From Martinezella tropici (GTDB lineage: Bacteria; Pseudomonadota; Alphaproteobacteria; Rhizobiales; Rhizobiaceae), in assembly GCA_000799755.1 (NCBI GenBank), contig JUHI01000016.1:1-64000 (forward strand): a stretch of DNA of 64,000 nt. Reading direction: 5' to 3'. The notes beneath the pieces are model-generated. The model saw nothing but the letters and a program-made list of their open reading frames with translations. It was not told the origin of the DNA and made no database searches. Made by a program: the position numbers and the translations under genes. Position 1 is the stretch's first letter. Every line of letters starts with the position of its first letter. Below, piece by piece: positions 8,461 to 16,084 of this stretch.

Positions 8461-9114
8461 CTAGGCCGATAGGTGCAGGCGACCGTCTGCGTCGATGGTC
8501 GCAGCCAGACGATCATAATCCTCAACACTCGGATGCCGCGCCAAGAGCGGTGTTCGATGCGTCGCGCTGATGATCAATACGGAAGCACCTGCTGCTTCCG
8601 CTGCCTCTATTCCGGCAGATGCATCCTCAAAAACAAGACATTCCTCAATGGGTTGGGCCAACATCCTGGCACCTAACATGAAGCAATCTGGTGCCGGCTT
8701 GCCATGCTGGACATCTTCGCCGGCGATCAGAATTTTCGGCCAGGGAAGTCCGGCCGCCTCGAGGCGAACTTTGGCCAGTTCCCGAGGAGCCGAGGTGACG
8801 ACCGCCCAACGATCCGGCGGCAGGCTCTTCAGAAACTTGTGTGCCCCGGCAATGGGCTCGACGCCTTCGACGTCATCAACTTCGGCCTGGGTCAACACCC
8901 TGACTTCTTCCGCGGGATCGATCCCCGACAGGCCGAGGCCAGTAATCGTCTCGATCGCCTTGCGGCCGTGGACGGTTGCCAGCAGGCTGACGGCATCGAC
9001 GCCGCGCCTTTCTGCCCATGCGGTCCAGACCCGTTCGGCAACCGCGATCGAATTCAGAAGGGTTCCATCCATGTCGAACAGGAAGGCGCCGAAGGAACGG
9101 CCGTCAAAAAGCAT
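8461..9114 (-). CDS. HAD-superfamily sugar phosphatase
   Basis: The 217-residue HAD phosphatase of the beta-phosphoglucomutase/2-deoxyglucose-6-phosphatase type has motif I FLFDMDGTLLNS (nucleophile Asp and acid/base Asp), motif II VVTSAPRE, motif III Lys in HGKPAPDCF and motif IV VFEDASAGIEAA. The gene starts within the stop of the SorC regulator (TGATG, one base shared), so the two are co-translated. It probably removes phosphate from a sugar phosphate that accumulates in the neighbouring catabolic pathway (inference). Confidence 0.85.
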   Translation of the reverse strand: MLFDGRSFGAFLFDMDGTLLNSIAVAERVWTAWAERRGVDAVSLLATVHGRKAIETITGLGLSGIDPAEEVRVLTQAEVDDVEGVEPIAGAHKFLKSLPPDRWAVVTSAPRELAKVRLEAAGLPWPKILIAGEDVQHGKPAPDCFMLGARMLAQPIEECLVFEDASAGIEAAEAAGASVLIISATHRTPLLARHPSVEDYDRLAATIDADGRLHLSA

Positions 9115-10034
9115 CAGGACCGATTCTCCGCTTTCTGACCGGACGACAGGCGATCGAGTATGGCCTGTGCGGTATTGGCGTCGGTAACCAGGGCATTGAT
9201 CATTCCCGACCGCGCCGCGCCGATGATACCGCTCGCCTTACCGGGAGTGGCGGCGACCGCGATGCAGAGCGGCACCTTGCGCAATTGCTCCGGAGAGGCG
9301 GCAATCATTCCCTCCTCACCATCCCAATGCAGGATCTCGCCCTCTTCGGTAATGTAATGGCGGAGCACGTCGCCGGTTGCGTGGCTCAGCGCCTTCTCTC
9401 CCGGCAGCGCCGCTTCGGAAGGGTTTGCCGCGTGCGTGAGGCCAACGCCGACGATTGCGGCATCGAGCTTGTCCCAAAGCGATGTCACCTGCTGCACTGT
9501 CGGGTCGCCGAGAAAGGCATTCCGGAGTTCCGCCGACGAGATGTAGGGCGCATGCAGAAAATGCGGTACGCCCCCCATCTGTGCGGCTGCCTGCCGAACG
9601 AATTCATTGATCTGGAAATGCGGCGCCGCTTGTTGCATGCCGCCATTCAGCGCGACGGTGACTATGCCCGGCAATTGCGGCAGCCCGGCCATTGTCACCT
9701 CGCGCACCGCCCGCCCCCAACCGATGCCCAGTGTCGAGCCGGAGCGCATGCCGGCCTGCTGCAAAAGCGTACCGACAGGCGCGGCCAGTGCGCTAAGCAC
9801 GTTCGATGACGGCGTATCGATGACCGCGGCGGTGCGCAGCTTGAGCCGATCGATCAGCGCAGCACTCAGATCTTCGGCGGGGGACAGATCGATCACTTCG
9901 ATCCGGACGATGCCGACTGCCCGCGCCCGCTGCAGCAATCGCGATACCGTCGCGGTGGATAGGCCAAGCTTCTTGGCGATGTCCACCTGCGACATGTCGG
10001 ACTGGTAGTGCAATTTGGCGACGGTATGCAGCAA
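9114..10034 (-). CDS. SorC-family (sugar-binding) transcriptional regulator
   Basis: This about 306-residue protein has an N-terminal helix-turn-helix (MSQVDIAKKLGLSTATVSRLLQRARAVG). The effector domain is a SorC/DeoR-type phospho-sugar binding domain (GIGWGRAVREV, GLTHAANPSEAALPGEKAL, AVAATPGKASGIIGAARSG). The position 10034 codon is TTG. The frame stays open upstream to a TAA near 10100 and the family usually begins 10-20 residues earlier, so the true start is probably a non-ATG codon between 10034 and about 10085. It is divergent from the aldolase operon, with a candidate operator at 10096-10108. Confidence 0.85.
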   Translation of the reverse strand: MLHTVAKLHYQSDMSQVDIAKKLGLSTATVSRLLQRARAVGIVRIEVIDLSPAEDLSAALIDRLKLRTAAVIDTPSSNVLSALAAPVGTLLQQAGMRSGSTLGIGWGRAVREVTMAGLPQLPGIVTVALNGGMQQAAPHFQINEFVRQAAAQMGGVPHFLHAPYISSAELRNAFLGDPTVQQVTSLWDKLDAAIVGVGLTHAANPSEAALPGEKALSHATGDVLRHYITEEGEILHWDGEEGMIAASPEQLRKVPLCIAVAATPGKASGIIGAARSGMINALVTDANTAQAILDRLSSGQKAENRS

Positions 10035-10095
10035 TGCGCGATTTGCCGCAGCCTCCTGCGATTGAGACGAATTCAGATTGAAATTCCTTTCTGCA

Positions 10096-10108
10096 ATGTG
10101 TTACACAT
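10096..10108. promoter_or_regulatory. candidate SorC operator, copy 1 (ATGT-N5-ACAT)
   Basis: A 13-bp perfect palindrome, ATGTGTTACACAT, lies in the divergent region between the SorC regulator and the aldolase operon. With flanks, CAATGT-N5-ACATG recurs at 12688-12703 upstream of the transporter genes. Assignment to the SorC regulator is inference from position and repetition. Confidence 0.5.
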
Positions 10109-10261
10109 GCGGCACTTGAGGAGTTATCGCTCAAAAAGGCCGGTTTCGCAACGTTTATACCGCGCATGAGAGTCCTCAATTTCAAGAGCAAAGCCCTCTT
10201 CGAGGAGTGGAGAAGGCATGGCTTCGGTGCGCCGTCTTGCAACGGCTGGAGGAAGGATCAC

Positions 10262-11203
10262 ATGACGAAGTTGACGACGGCTGAAATGCGCGGCTACCAG
10301 CAGATTTGCGGTAGCGACGGTGCCATGATGGTGATTGCCTGCGACCAGCGCGGCGGCATGCGCAGCCTTCTGGCCAAGGATCCGGCCGAACAGGCCGCGA
10401 TCTCCGACAAGGTCCTGGGGGACACCAAGGCCGATATCGCCCGTTTCTTGGCAAGCAAGGCATCTTGCGTTCTCGTCGATCCAATCTGCGCCGTCCCCGC
10501 TCTTGTCGATGATCGCGTCCTTCAGCGCGACACCGCGCTGCTGATCGGCCTCGACGCCTCCGGTTGGGATACGTCGCCGGAAGGCTATCGTCTCTCGAAG
10601 CTCGTTCCCGGCATTTCCGCACGCCGCGTACGGCAGCTGGGCGCGACCGGCGGCAAGATCATGGTTTATCTGCGCTCCGACCGGGATGCAGCGAATGTCC
10701 ATAACATTGAGATCCTCAAGCAATGCATCGAGGACTTCGCCCGCGAGGATCTTCTGCTCGTCGTCGAATTCCTGACCTATAGATTCGAGGATGAGGACGA
10801 AGCCGCATATAAAGCCAGTTTGCCGTCCCTGATCGTCGGCGGCAGCAAGATCTGCCTCGATCTGGGCGCGAAAGTCTTGAAGATCCCCTATCCGGGATCG
10901 TCGCAAGCCTGTGCGCAGGTCACCCGCCTTGCTGGTGAGGTGCCATGGGCGGTTCTTTCCGCCGGGGTCGACCACTCAACCTTCCTGACGCAGGTCGAGG
11001 ATGCCATGCGCAACGGTGCCTCGGGCGTCATTGCCGGCCGTTCGCTATGGAAGGATTGCATCTCGCTCGACCGGTCCGTGACGAAGGATCGGCTCGAGTC
11101 GGTTGCTGTTCCAAGACTGCGTGAAATCCAGGCTGTCATTGCGACGCATTTCAAGGGCACGGGCTCGCATGGTGCTGACCATGGGCAGCGCGCCAATGGC
11201 TGA
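10262..11203 (+). CDS. LacD/YihT-family class I aldolase
   Basis: The 313-residue protein resembles tagatose-1,6-bisphosphate aldolase LacD and sulfofructose-phosphate aldolase YihT. Near the N-terminus is MVIACDQRGGMR; later come VLVDPICA and MVYLRSDRD. KVLKIPYPG carries the expected Schiff-base Lys, WAVLSAGVD follows, and ASGVIAGRSLW is the phosphate-binding end. The start at 10262 is preceded by GGAGGAAGGATCAC. It is the first gene of a run with a ROK kinase and an ABC transporter, so it likely cleaves a phosphorylated ketose imported by that transporter (inference). Whether the substrate is tagatose-, sulfo- or another sugar cannot be told from sequence. Confidence 0.82.
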   Translation: MTKLTTAEMRGYQQICGSDGAMMVIACDQRGGMRSLLAKDPAEQAAISDKVLGDTKADIARFLASKASCVLVDPICAVPALVDDRVLQRDTALLIGLDASGWDTSPEGYRLSKLVPGISARRVRQLGATGGKIMVYLRSDRDAANVHNIEILKQCIEDFAREDLLLVVEFLTYRFEDEDEAAYKASLPSLIVGGSKICLDLGAKVLKIPYPGSSQACAQVTRLAGEVPWAVLSAGVDHSTFLTQVEDAMRNGASGVIAGRSLWKDCISLDRSVTKDRLESVAVPRLREIQAVIATHFKGTGSHGADHGQRANG

Positions 11204-12608
11204 CGCCGCCGTCGGGGTCGATATCGGGGGCACGAATATTCGCGCTGCGCTCATCTCGGCGAAGGGCGAAATTCTTGCAAAGCTATCGGAACGCACGCCA
11301 ACTGATCCCCTGCTTGTATTGGAGCGCGTCATAGCGCTGGCGCGCGAGCTTGATGCACCGGAGGTCCTGGGGATCGGCGTCGGCATACCCGGGCGGGTCG
11401 ATGTCGCCAGCCGCGAAATCCTGTCCGGCGGCATTATCAACCTCGCAGGCCTCGACTTCGTCAAGCGGCTGGAATCGGCTCTCGGAAAGCCTGTCGTCAT
11501 CGAAAATGATTGCAGTATGGCGCTGATTGCCGAGATGAAGACCGGTGGCGCCAAGGGCTACCGGAATGTCGCGATGCTGACGATCGGAACCGGCATTGGC
11601 GGTGCCGTCGCCCATGCCGGCCGCATCTATCACGGGCATAGGACGGCAGGGCAGCTCGGCCATATCTGCGTTTCCTCCGATGGCCCACCCTGCCCCTGCG
11701 GGAGGCGCGGCTGCGTCGAAACCTTCAGCTCCGGAACCGCGCTGCGCCGGCACATCGCCGAAGCCGGATTGCCGGCGACGACGATTCGAGACGTCTTGGA
11801 CATGGCGGCCGAGGGAAACGAGGCGGCGGTGTGCGTCCTGCGGCAATGGGCCATGCCCCTGCGCATCGCGCTCGACAACATCGCAGCGACGATGGACCCG
11901 GAAATCATCCTGCTCGGCGGCGGGCTGGGCTGCGACGCGGCGCGCGCCCTTGCCGACTTGCCGGCGGCCGCGCCCTGGTTTTGCCCGCCAATACTGCCGG
12001 CAAAACTTGCCGACGATGCCGGCGTGATCGGCGCGGGACTTTCGATTTTCGACGCCCATGTCTCATCGCAGGGAAAGCGGGTCGTCCTGGTGAATGGCGT
12101 GCCGGCTTCCGGCAAGAGCCGGCTCGCCAAAGCCCTGTCTCAACGAGCAGGCTGGCCGATCTTGTCGCTCGACGGCATCAAGAACCCTTTCCTGCAACAT
12201 ATCGGCCCGGTCGATCGCGACTTTAACCGGACGCTCGGAAAGGCGAGCTACCAGGCGATCTGGTCCTTTATTGCTGAGGCGCCGGCCGGCTCGACTTTCA
12301 TCATCGATGCCTGGTTCGGCTTTCAGCCGAAGGCGCAGCTCGAAGCCTATATCGATGCGGCGAAGATCGAGCATGTCGCCGAGCTCTGGTGCAAGGTGCC
12401 GGGGTCGGTTGCCGGCGAGCGTTATGCCAGCCGGCTCGAGGATCGATTACCAGGACATCCGGGCGCCGAATACGTGCCGGAACTGATCGCGCTCGCCGAT
12501 CGGGCTGAGCCGATGGGGTGCGGCGCCGTGATGACGGTCGACCAGACGCAGGAGCCTGATATTGAGGCTGTCTTGAGTTGGCTTTCGCACGTCTTCGACG
12601 GCGAATGA
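11181..12608 (+). CDS. fusion: ROK sugar kinase domain + AAA_33-like P-loop kinase domain
   Basis: The 475-residue protein has two kinase-type modules. Residues about 7-290 are a ROK kinase: phosphate motif GVDIGGTNIRAAL, IGTGIGG, and the ROK zinc signature GH...CPCGRRGCVE. Residues about 295-470 start with VVLVNGVPASGKS, a Walker A motif, followed by LDGIKNPF, FIIDAWFG and RYASRLEDRLPGHPG, as in AAA_33/zeta-like small-molecule kinases. ROK kinases normally end near residue 300, so this is a true fusion in one open frame. The start could be 11169, 11181 or 11196, each overlapping the aldolase stop; I chose 11181. It probably phosphorylates the incoming sugar; the second domain may add another phosphate or regulate (inference). 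Confidence 0.85.
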   Translation: MGSAPMADAAVGVDIGGTNIRAALISAKGEILAKLSERTPTDPLLVLERVIALARELDAPEVLGIGVGIPGRVDVASREILSGGIINLAGLDFVKRLESALGKPVVIENDCSMALIAEMKTGGAKGYRNVAMLTIGTGIGGAVAHAGRIYHGHRTAGQLGHICVSSDGPPCPCGRRGCVETFSSGTALRRHIAEAGLPATTIRDVLDMAAEGNEAAVCVLRQWAMPLRIALDNIAATMDPEIILLGGGLGCDAARALADLPAAAPWFCPPILPAKLADDAGVIGAGLSIFDAHVSSQGKRVVLVNGVPASGKSRLAKALSQRAGWPILSLDGIKNPFLQHIGPVDRDFNRTLGKASYQAIWSFIAEAPAGSTFIIDAWFGFQPKAQLEAYIDAAKIEHVAELWCKVPGSVAGERYASRLEDRLPGHPGAEYVPELIALADRAEPMGCGAVMTVDQTQEPDIEAVLSWLSHVFDGE

Positions 12609-12689
12609 TGGAAGCGTCGGCAAGGCTGGCGGTGCTTATGCGAAATGGTCGAGAACCGCCTTGCGACGCTATGTCCGAGGCGGATCACA

Positions 12690-12702
12690 ATGTCGCGCAC
12701 AT
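12690..12702. promoter_or_regulatory. candidate SorC operator, copy 2 (ATGT-N5-ACAT)
   Basis: ATGTCGCGCACAT lies between the fusion kinase and the binding protein and is embedded in a wider imperfect repeat (TCACA...TGTGA). It shares CAATGT-N5-ACATG with the site at 10096. It lies 59 bp upstream of the predicted -35. Confidence 0.45.
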
Positions 12703-12761
12703 GTGAGGCTTTTCCAATCAAATCAAACGGATAATAGAAATTCATTGCAGAAAAAAATTAC

Positions 12762-12790
12762 TTGACGTGCCGAATTAACCCACTGATTAT
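12762..12790 (+). promoter_or_regulatory. sigma70-type promoter for the ABC transporter genes
   Basis: TTGACG (12762-12767) and GATTAT (12785-12790) are separated by 17 bp, preceded by C as in the rhizobial CTTGAC pattern, 45 bp before the binding-protein start. This is the best promoter match I found in the window. Confidence 0.7.
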
Positions 12791-12835
12791 CGCTATGCCG
12801 GACAGGGGAGGTTCGGCTTCAAGAGGAGGAAAATC

Positions 12836-13825
12836 ATGGAGCGCCGCTCATTTCTAAAGGCTACGGCCGTGGCATCGCTCGCGACCGGTGTTGCGGCAGT
12901 TGCCGGCAACACCAAAGCCGCAGACAAGAAGTTCACGATTGCCCTTATTCCGGGCCTGACGACCGATAATTTCTACATCACCATGCATAAGGGTGCCGAA
13001 GCGGCTGCCAAGGCTGTCGGTGCCGAGCTCGTCTGGCAGGGCGGCCCCGATTTCAACCCGGTCACCCAGGTTCCGGTTCTGGATGCGGTGATCGCCAAGA
13101 AGCCCGATTTCATTCTGATCGCGCCGACCGACAAGGATCAGTTGATCCAGCCTCTGAAAAAGGCCAATGATGCCGGCATTCCGATCATCACGGTCGATAC
13201 CTTCATCGGCAACGGCGTTTATCAGACGGGCAACGGCGATGCCGACTTCCCGCTGTCCTACATCGCCTCGGACAATCTGCTCGGCGGCGCTATTGCCGCC
13301 CGCGCCCTGGCGAAGGCCGTCGGCGAAAAGGGCAAGGTCTACGTCTCCAACGTTAAGCCCGGCGTATCGACCACCGACCAGCGCGAGCAGGGCTTCAAGG
13401 AGGAGATGAAGAAATATCCGAACATCACCGTTCTGGAGACGCAGTATAACGACGACGACGCCAACAAGGCAGCGTCGCAGCTGCAGGCGGTCTACGCCCG
13501 CAACTCCGATCTCGACGGTGTTTTCGGCGCGAACCTCTTCTCCGCGCTCGGTGCAGCCAATGGCGTGCAGCAGGCCGGCCAGACGGGCAAGATCCGCGTC
13601 GTCGCCTTCGATGCGCCGACATCCATCGTCGACAGCATCAATTCCGGCCTCGTCGACCTCGCGATCGCGCAGCACCCGGCCGAAATCGGCTATTTCGGCG
13701 TTATGGCGGCCTACGCGCATCTGACCGGTAATTCGATCCCGACAGCAATCGGCACCGGCTTCACGGTCATCGACAAGTCGAACGTGACAGACAAGAAGAT
13801 CGCCAAATTTATCTACTCCGATTGA
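12836..13825 (+). CDS. ribose-type ABC transporter substrate-binding protein with twin-arginine leader
   Basis: The 329-residue protein is a type I periplasmic binding protein of the sugar group (FTIALIPGLTTDNFYITMHKG, PDFILIAPTDKDQLIQPL, PIITVDTF, SDLDGVFGANLFSALGAA). The leader starts M-E-R-R-S-F-L-K, matching the Tat motif, followed by an Ala-rich stretch and TKA before ADKK, so it is probably exported folded. AAGAGGAGG precedes the ATG. The gene has its own promoter and is followed by a stem-loop and then the permease and ATPase genes. Its ligand should be the sugar handled by the upstream aldolase and kinase (inference). Confidence 0.9.
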   Translation: MERRSFLKATAVASLATGVAAVAGNTKAADKKFTIALIPGLTTDNFYITMHKGAEAAAKAVGAELVWQGGPDFNPVTQVPVLDAVIAKKPDFILIAPTDKDQLIQPLKKANDAGIPIITVDTFIGNGVYQTGNGDADFPLSYIASDNLLGGAIAARALAKAVGEKGKVYVSNVKPGVSTTDQREQGFKEEMKKYPNITVLETQYNDDDANKAASQLQAVYARNSDLDGVFGANLFSALGAANGVQQAGQTGKIRVVAFDAPTSIVDSINSGLVDLAIAQHPAEIGYFGVMAAYAHLTGNSIPTAIGTGFTVIDKSNVTDKKIAKFIYSD

Positions 13826-13839
13826 CGCGGAGATAGTCT

Positions 13840-13864
13840 GTGCCTCGCTGGATTGGCGAGGCAC
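13840..13864 (+). other. intercistronic stem-loop between binding protein and permease
   Basis: A 9-bp perfect stem (GTGCCTCGC with GCGAGGCAC) and 7-base loop lies 14 bp after the binding-protein stop, with no U-tract. In ABC operons such hairpins commonly stabilise the binding-protein message relative to downstream genes; that role is inferred here. Confidence 0.55.
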
Positions 13865-13933
13865 ATTATCCAACGATGATAGAGCGATGGCGTTCGATCT
13901 TCGCGCCACTAACGCTCCAGTTTGGACCGATCA

Positions 13934-14998
13934 ATGACCATCGACAATGCAGAGGTCCGCAAGACGGATCAGCACGTGGCGCCTCAGGCCGACCACGGCG
14001 ACGACGCAAAAACCATCCTTAACCGCATCGCGCAATTGCGCGCATGGCTCTTTCTTGCCGCACTCATCGTGACTTTCGAGATCTGGGCGCGGATCGACTT
14101 CGGCGGCACCTTCGTCGGCTCAAGCTTCAATTGGCAGTCCGTGGCGATCTTCGCGGTGGCGCCGCTACTGCTGGCGATCGGGCAGACCTTCGTCATCATT
14201 TCGGGCGGCATCGACCTGTCGACCGGCTTCATCATGGGACTTGCTGCGGTTGTCGCCGCGCATGTCGCCAATATTGCCGGCCTCTACATGCCCCTGCCCG
14301 CGGCAATGGTCTTCGGCATTCTTGTCGCCATGCTGGCAGCCGCGGTTCCCGGCTTCATCAACGGCCTGCTGATCTCCCGTCTCAAGGTTCCGCCCTTCAT
14401 CGGCACGCTCGGCATGTTCGGCGTTGCGCGCGGCACGGCCTTTCTGCTTGCCGGCGGCACGACGGTGCCGGTCAAGAACTCATATTTCGCCGAACTCGGC
14501 AACGGACGGTTCTTCGGCGTGCCTTATCTTGTCATCGTCACGCTCGTCTTTGTGCTCATCATGCACTACCTGCTCAGCCAGACACGCTTCGGCCAGCATA
14601 ATTACGCCATCGGCGCCAATGCGCAGGCGGCCCGCCGCGCCGGCATAGACATCAAGTCCCATCTGCTGCGCCTCTATATGCTCTCCGCCGTTTGCGCGGG
14701 GCTCGGCGGCGCGCTCTACGCCGCCCGCTTCACGGCCGGTGCGGCGCAGGCGGGCGAGCCGCTGCTGCTCGACAGCGTGGCCGCGGTCGTGATCGGCGGT
14801 GCGAGCCTGTTCGGCGGATCGGGTACGATCATCGGTACCGTCGCCGGCGCTCTCGTTATTGCCGTTATCCAGTACGGCCTTGTCTTCATGAATGTGGAGC
14901 CGTTCTGGCAGTTCATCGCCGTCGGCGTCGTCATCATCATTTCGGTGCTCATCGACCAGGCGCAGCGCCGGTTCAGCGGAGCGAAACAGGATGAATAG
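13934..14998 (+). CDS. ribose-type ABC transporter permease
   Basis: A 354-residue inner-membrane permease of the RbsC/xylose group with a hydrophilic N-terminus of about 40 residues and roughly 8-10 transmembrane segments. Family marks include QTFVIISGGIDLSTGFIMGL, FIGTLGMFGVARG, NAQAARRAGIDIK (cytoplasmic EAA-like loop) and AAVVIGGASLFGGSGTI. It overlaps the ATPase gene by eight bases. The ribosome site is weak, which agrees with lower expression after the preceding stem-loop. Confidence 0.9.
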   Translation: MTIDNAEVRKTDQHVAPQADHGDDAKTILNRIAQLRAWLFLAALIVTFEIWARIDFGGTFVGSSFNWQSVAIFAVAPLLLAIGQTFVIISGGIDLSTGFIMGLAAVVAAHVANIAGLYMPLPAAMVFGILVAMLAAAVPGFINGLLISRLKVPPFIGTLGMFGVARGTAFLLAGGTTVPVKNSYFAELGNGRFFGVPYLVIVTLVFVLIMHYLLSQTRFGQHNYAIGANAQAARRAGIDIKSHLLRLYMLSAVCAGLGGALYAARFTAGAAQAGEPLLLDSVAAVVIGGASLFGGSGTIIGTVAGALVIAVIQYGLVFMNVEPFWQFIAVGVVIIISVLIDQAQRRFSGAKQDE

Positions 14999-15737
14999 CG
15001 TCACCCCCCTCCTCGAGGTCCGCAATCTCTCGCGCTATTTCGGCGCCGTGCGTGCCCTCGACAATTGCTCCATGGTCGTGCGGCCCGGCGAAGTCGTGGC
15101 CCTTGCCGGCGATAACGGCGCTGGCAAGACCACGATGATCAAGGCGATCTCCGGCGTCTATCCGCCGACTGCGGGCGAAATCCTGATCGAGGGCAAGCCC
15201 GTTACCTTCTCCTCACCGCAAGATGCGCGCGAGAAGGGTATCGAGACGATCTACCAGGATCTCGCGCTTGCCGACAACTTGCCGATCGGCGCCAATATCT
15301 TCCTCGGCCGCGAGCCGATGAAGAAGCTCTTCGGCTTCCTGCCGGTCCTCGATCGCAAGGCCATGGCGGAAGCGGCGCGCAAAACGATGGCCGAGCTTGA
15401 CTTCCACGTGAAGCGGCTCGATGCGCCCGTCAGTAATTTCTCCGGCGGACAACGCCAGGCGGTTGCGATCGGACGCGCGGTTTACTGGAATGCCCGTATT
15501 CTGGTCATGGACGAGCCGACCGCCGCACTTGGCGTGCCAGAGCAGCGCAAGGTCGTGGCGTTGATCAAGTCCTTGAAGGCGCAAGGGCGTGGCGTCATCT
15601 TCATCTCGCATAATCTGCAGGATATCTTCGCCGTATCCGACCGCATCGTCGTCTTGCGCCGCGGGATTGTCGCGGGAGAGCGCAACATCGCCGACACCAA
15701 TCACGAGGAAGTCGTAAGGCTGATGATCGGCGGCTAA
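14991..15737 (+). CDS. sugar ABC transporter ATP-binding protein (single domain)
   Basis: A 248-residue ATPase with one nucleotide-binding domain: Walker A GDNGAGKT, signature SGGQRQAVAIGRA, Walker B LVMDEPTAALG, H-loop VIFISHN. Many ribose-type transporters have two fused domains (about 500 residues); this is the half-size form that works as a homodimer. The start at 14991 overlaps the permease stop, indicating coupled translation. Confidence 0.92.
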   Translation: MNSVTPLLEVRNLSRYFGAVRALDNCSMVVRPGEVVALAGDNGAGKTTMIKAISGVYPPTAGEILIEGKPVTFSSPQDAREKGIETIYQDLALADNLPIGANIFLGREPMKKLFGFLPVLDRKAMAEAARKTMAELDFHVKRLDAPVSNFSGGQRQAVAIGRAVYWNARILVMDEPTAALGVPEQRKVVALIKSLKAQGRGVIFISHNLQDIFAVSDRIVVLRRGIVAGERNIADTNHEEVVRLMIGG

Positions 15738-15768
15738 TGCCGTCGCCAAGCCGGCGTTTGAGGCAAAC

Positions 15769-15808
15769 AGGAAGCGGCAATGGCGGTGACGCGCGATTGC
15801 CGCTTCCT
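15769..15808 (+). terminator. hairpin terminator of the sugar ABC operon
   Basis: A 13-bp perfect stem (AGGAAGCGGCAAT and its complement ATTGCCGCTTCCT) with a 14-base loop lies 32 bp after the ATPase stop. The following bases (ATATTGC) are not U-rich, so it may act with Rho or as a 3' barrier. Confidence 0.55.
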
Positions 15809-15930
15809 ATATTGCAAATGGGGTTGACGTCCGCATCGCATGCGGGGCCATATCGTGGAACTCAGCCCAGTGGTTGAACCTGGTTTCCTTCACTGGAATT
15901 GCCTTCCCTTCCTTCTCATCGAATATTGCC

Positions 15931-15966
15931 TTGCAAGTAGCCATATGCTGTGCCTGTATAGACAGG
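15931..15966 (+). promoter_or_regulatory. promoter with overlapping HutC-type GntR operator
   Basis: TTGCAA (15931-15936) and TGTATA (15955-15960), spaced 18 bp, form a candidate promoter. The palindrome CCTGTATAGACAGG (15953-15966) covers the -10 and contains GTATAGAC, which fits the published HutC-subfamily consensus GTMTAKAC. The operon it precedes encodes a HutC-type GntR regulator as its second gene, so autoregulated repression is likely (inference). The remainder of the gap 15809-16084 holds another weak candidate, TTGACG at 15824. Confidence 0.62.
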
Positions 15967-16084
15967 TCAAAGCGACTGGATGAGTTATGAAGATGTGCGC
16001 TTCCAATGATGCTGCAGTGCTCTTGCGGAGCGAAATGGCGATCCTGGCCCTACGCTGCCGAACCGTGGTAACGCAGGATTGACC

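Noticed and set aside
15824..15853. TTGACG-N18-CCATAT as the main promoter of the MaoC operon
   Set aside because: It is 230 bp from the gene, next to the hairpin of the previous operon, and the -10 is poor; the promoter at 15931-15960 overlapping the operator fits better.
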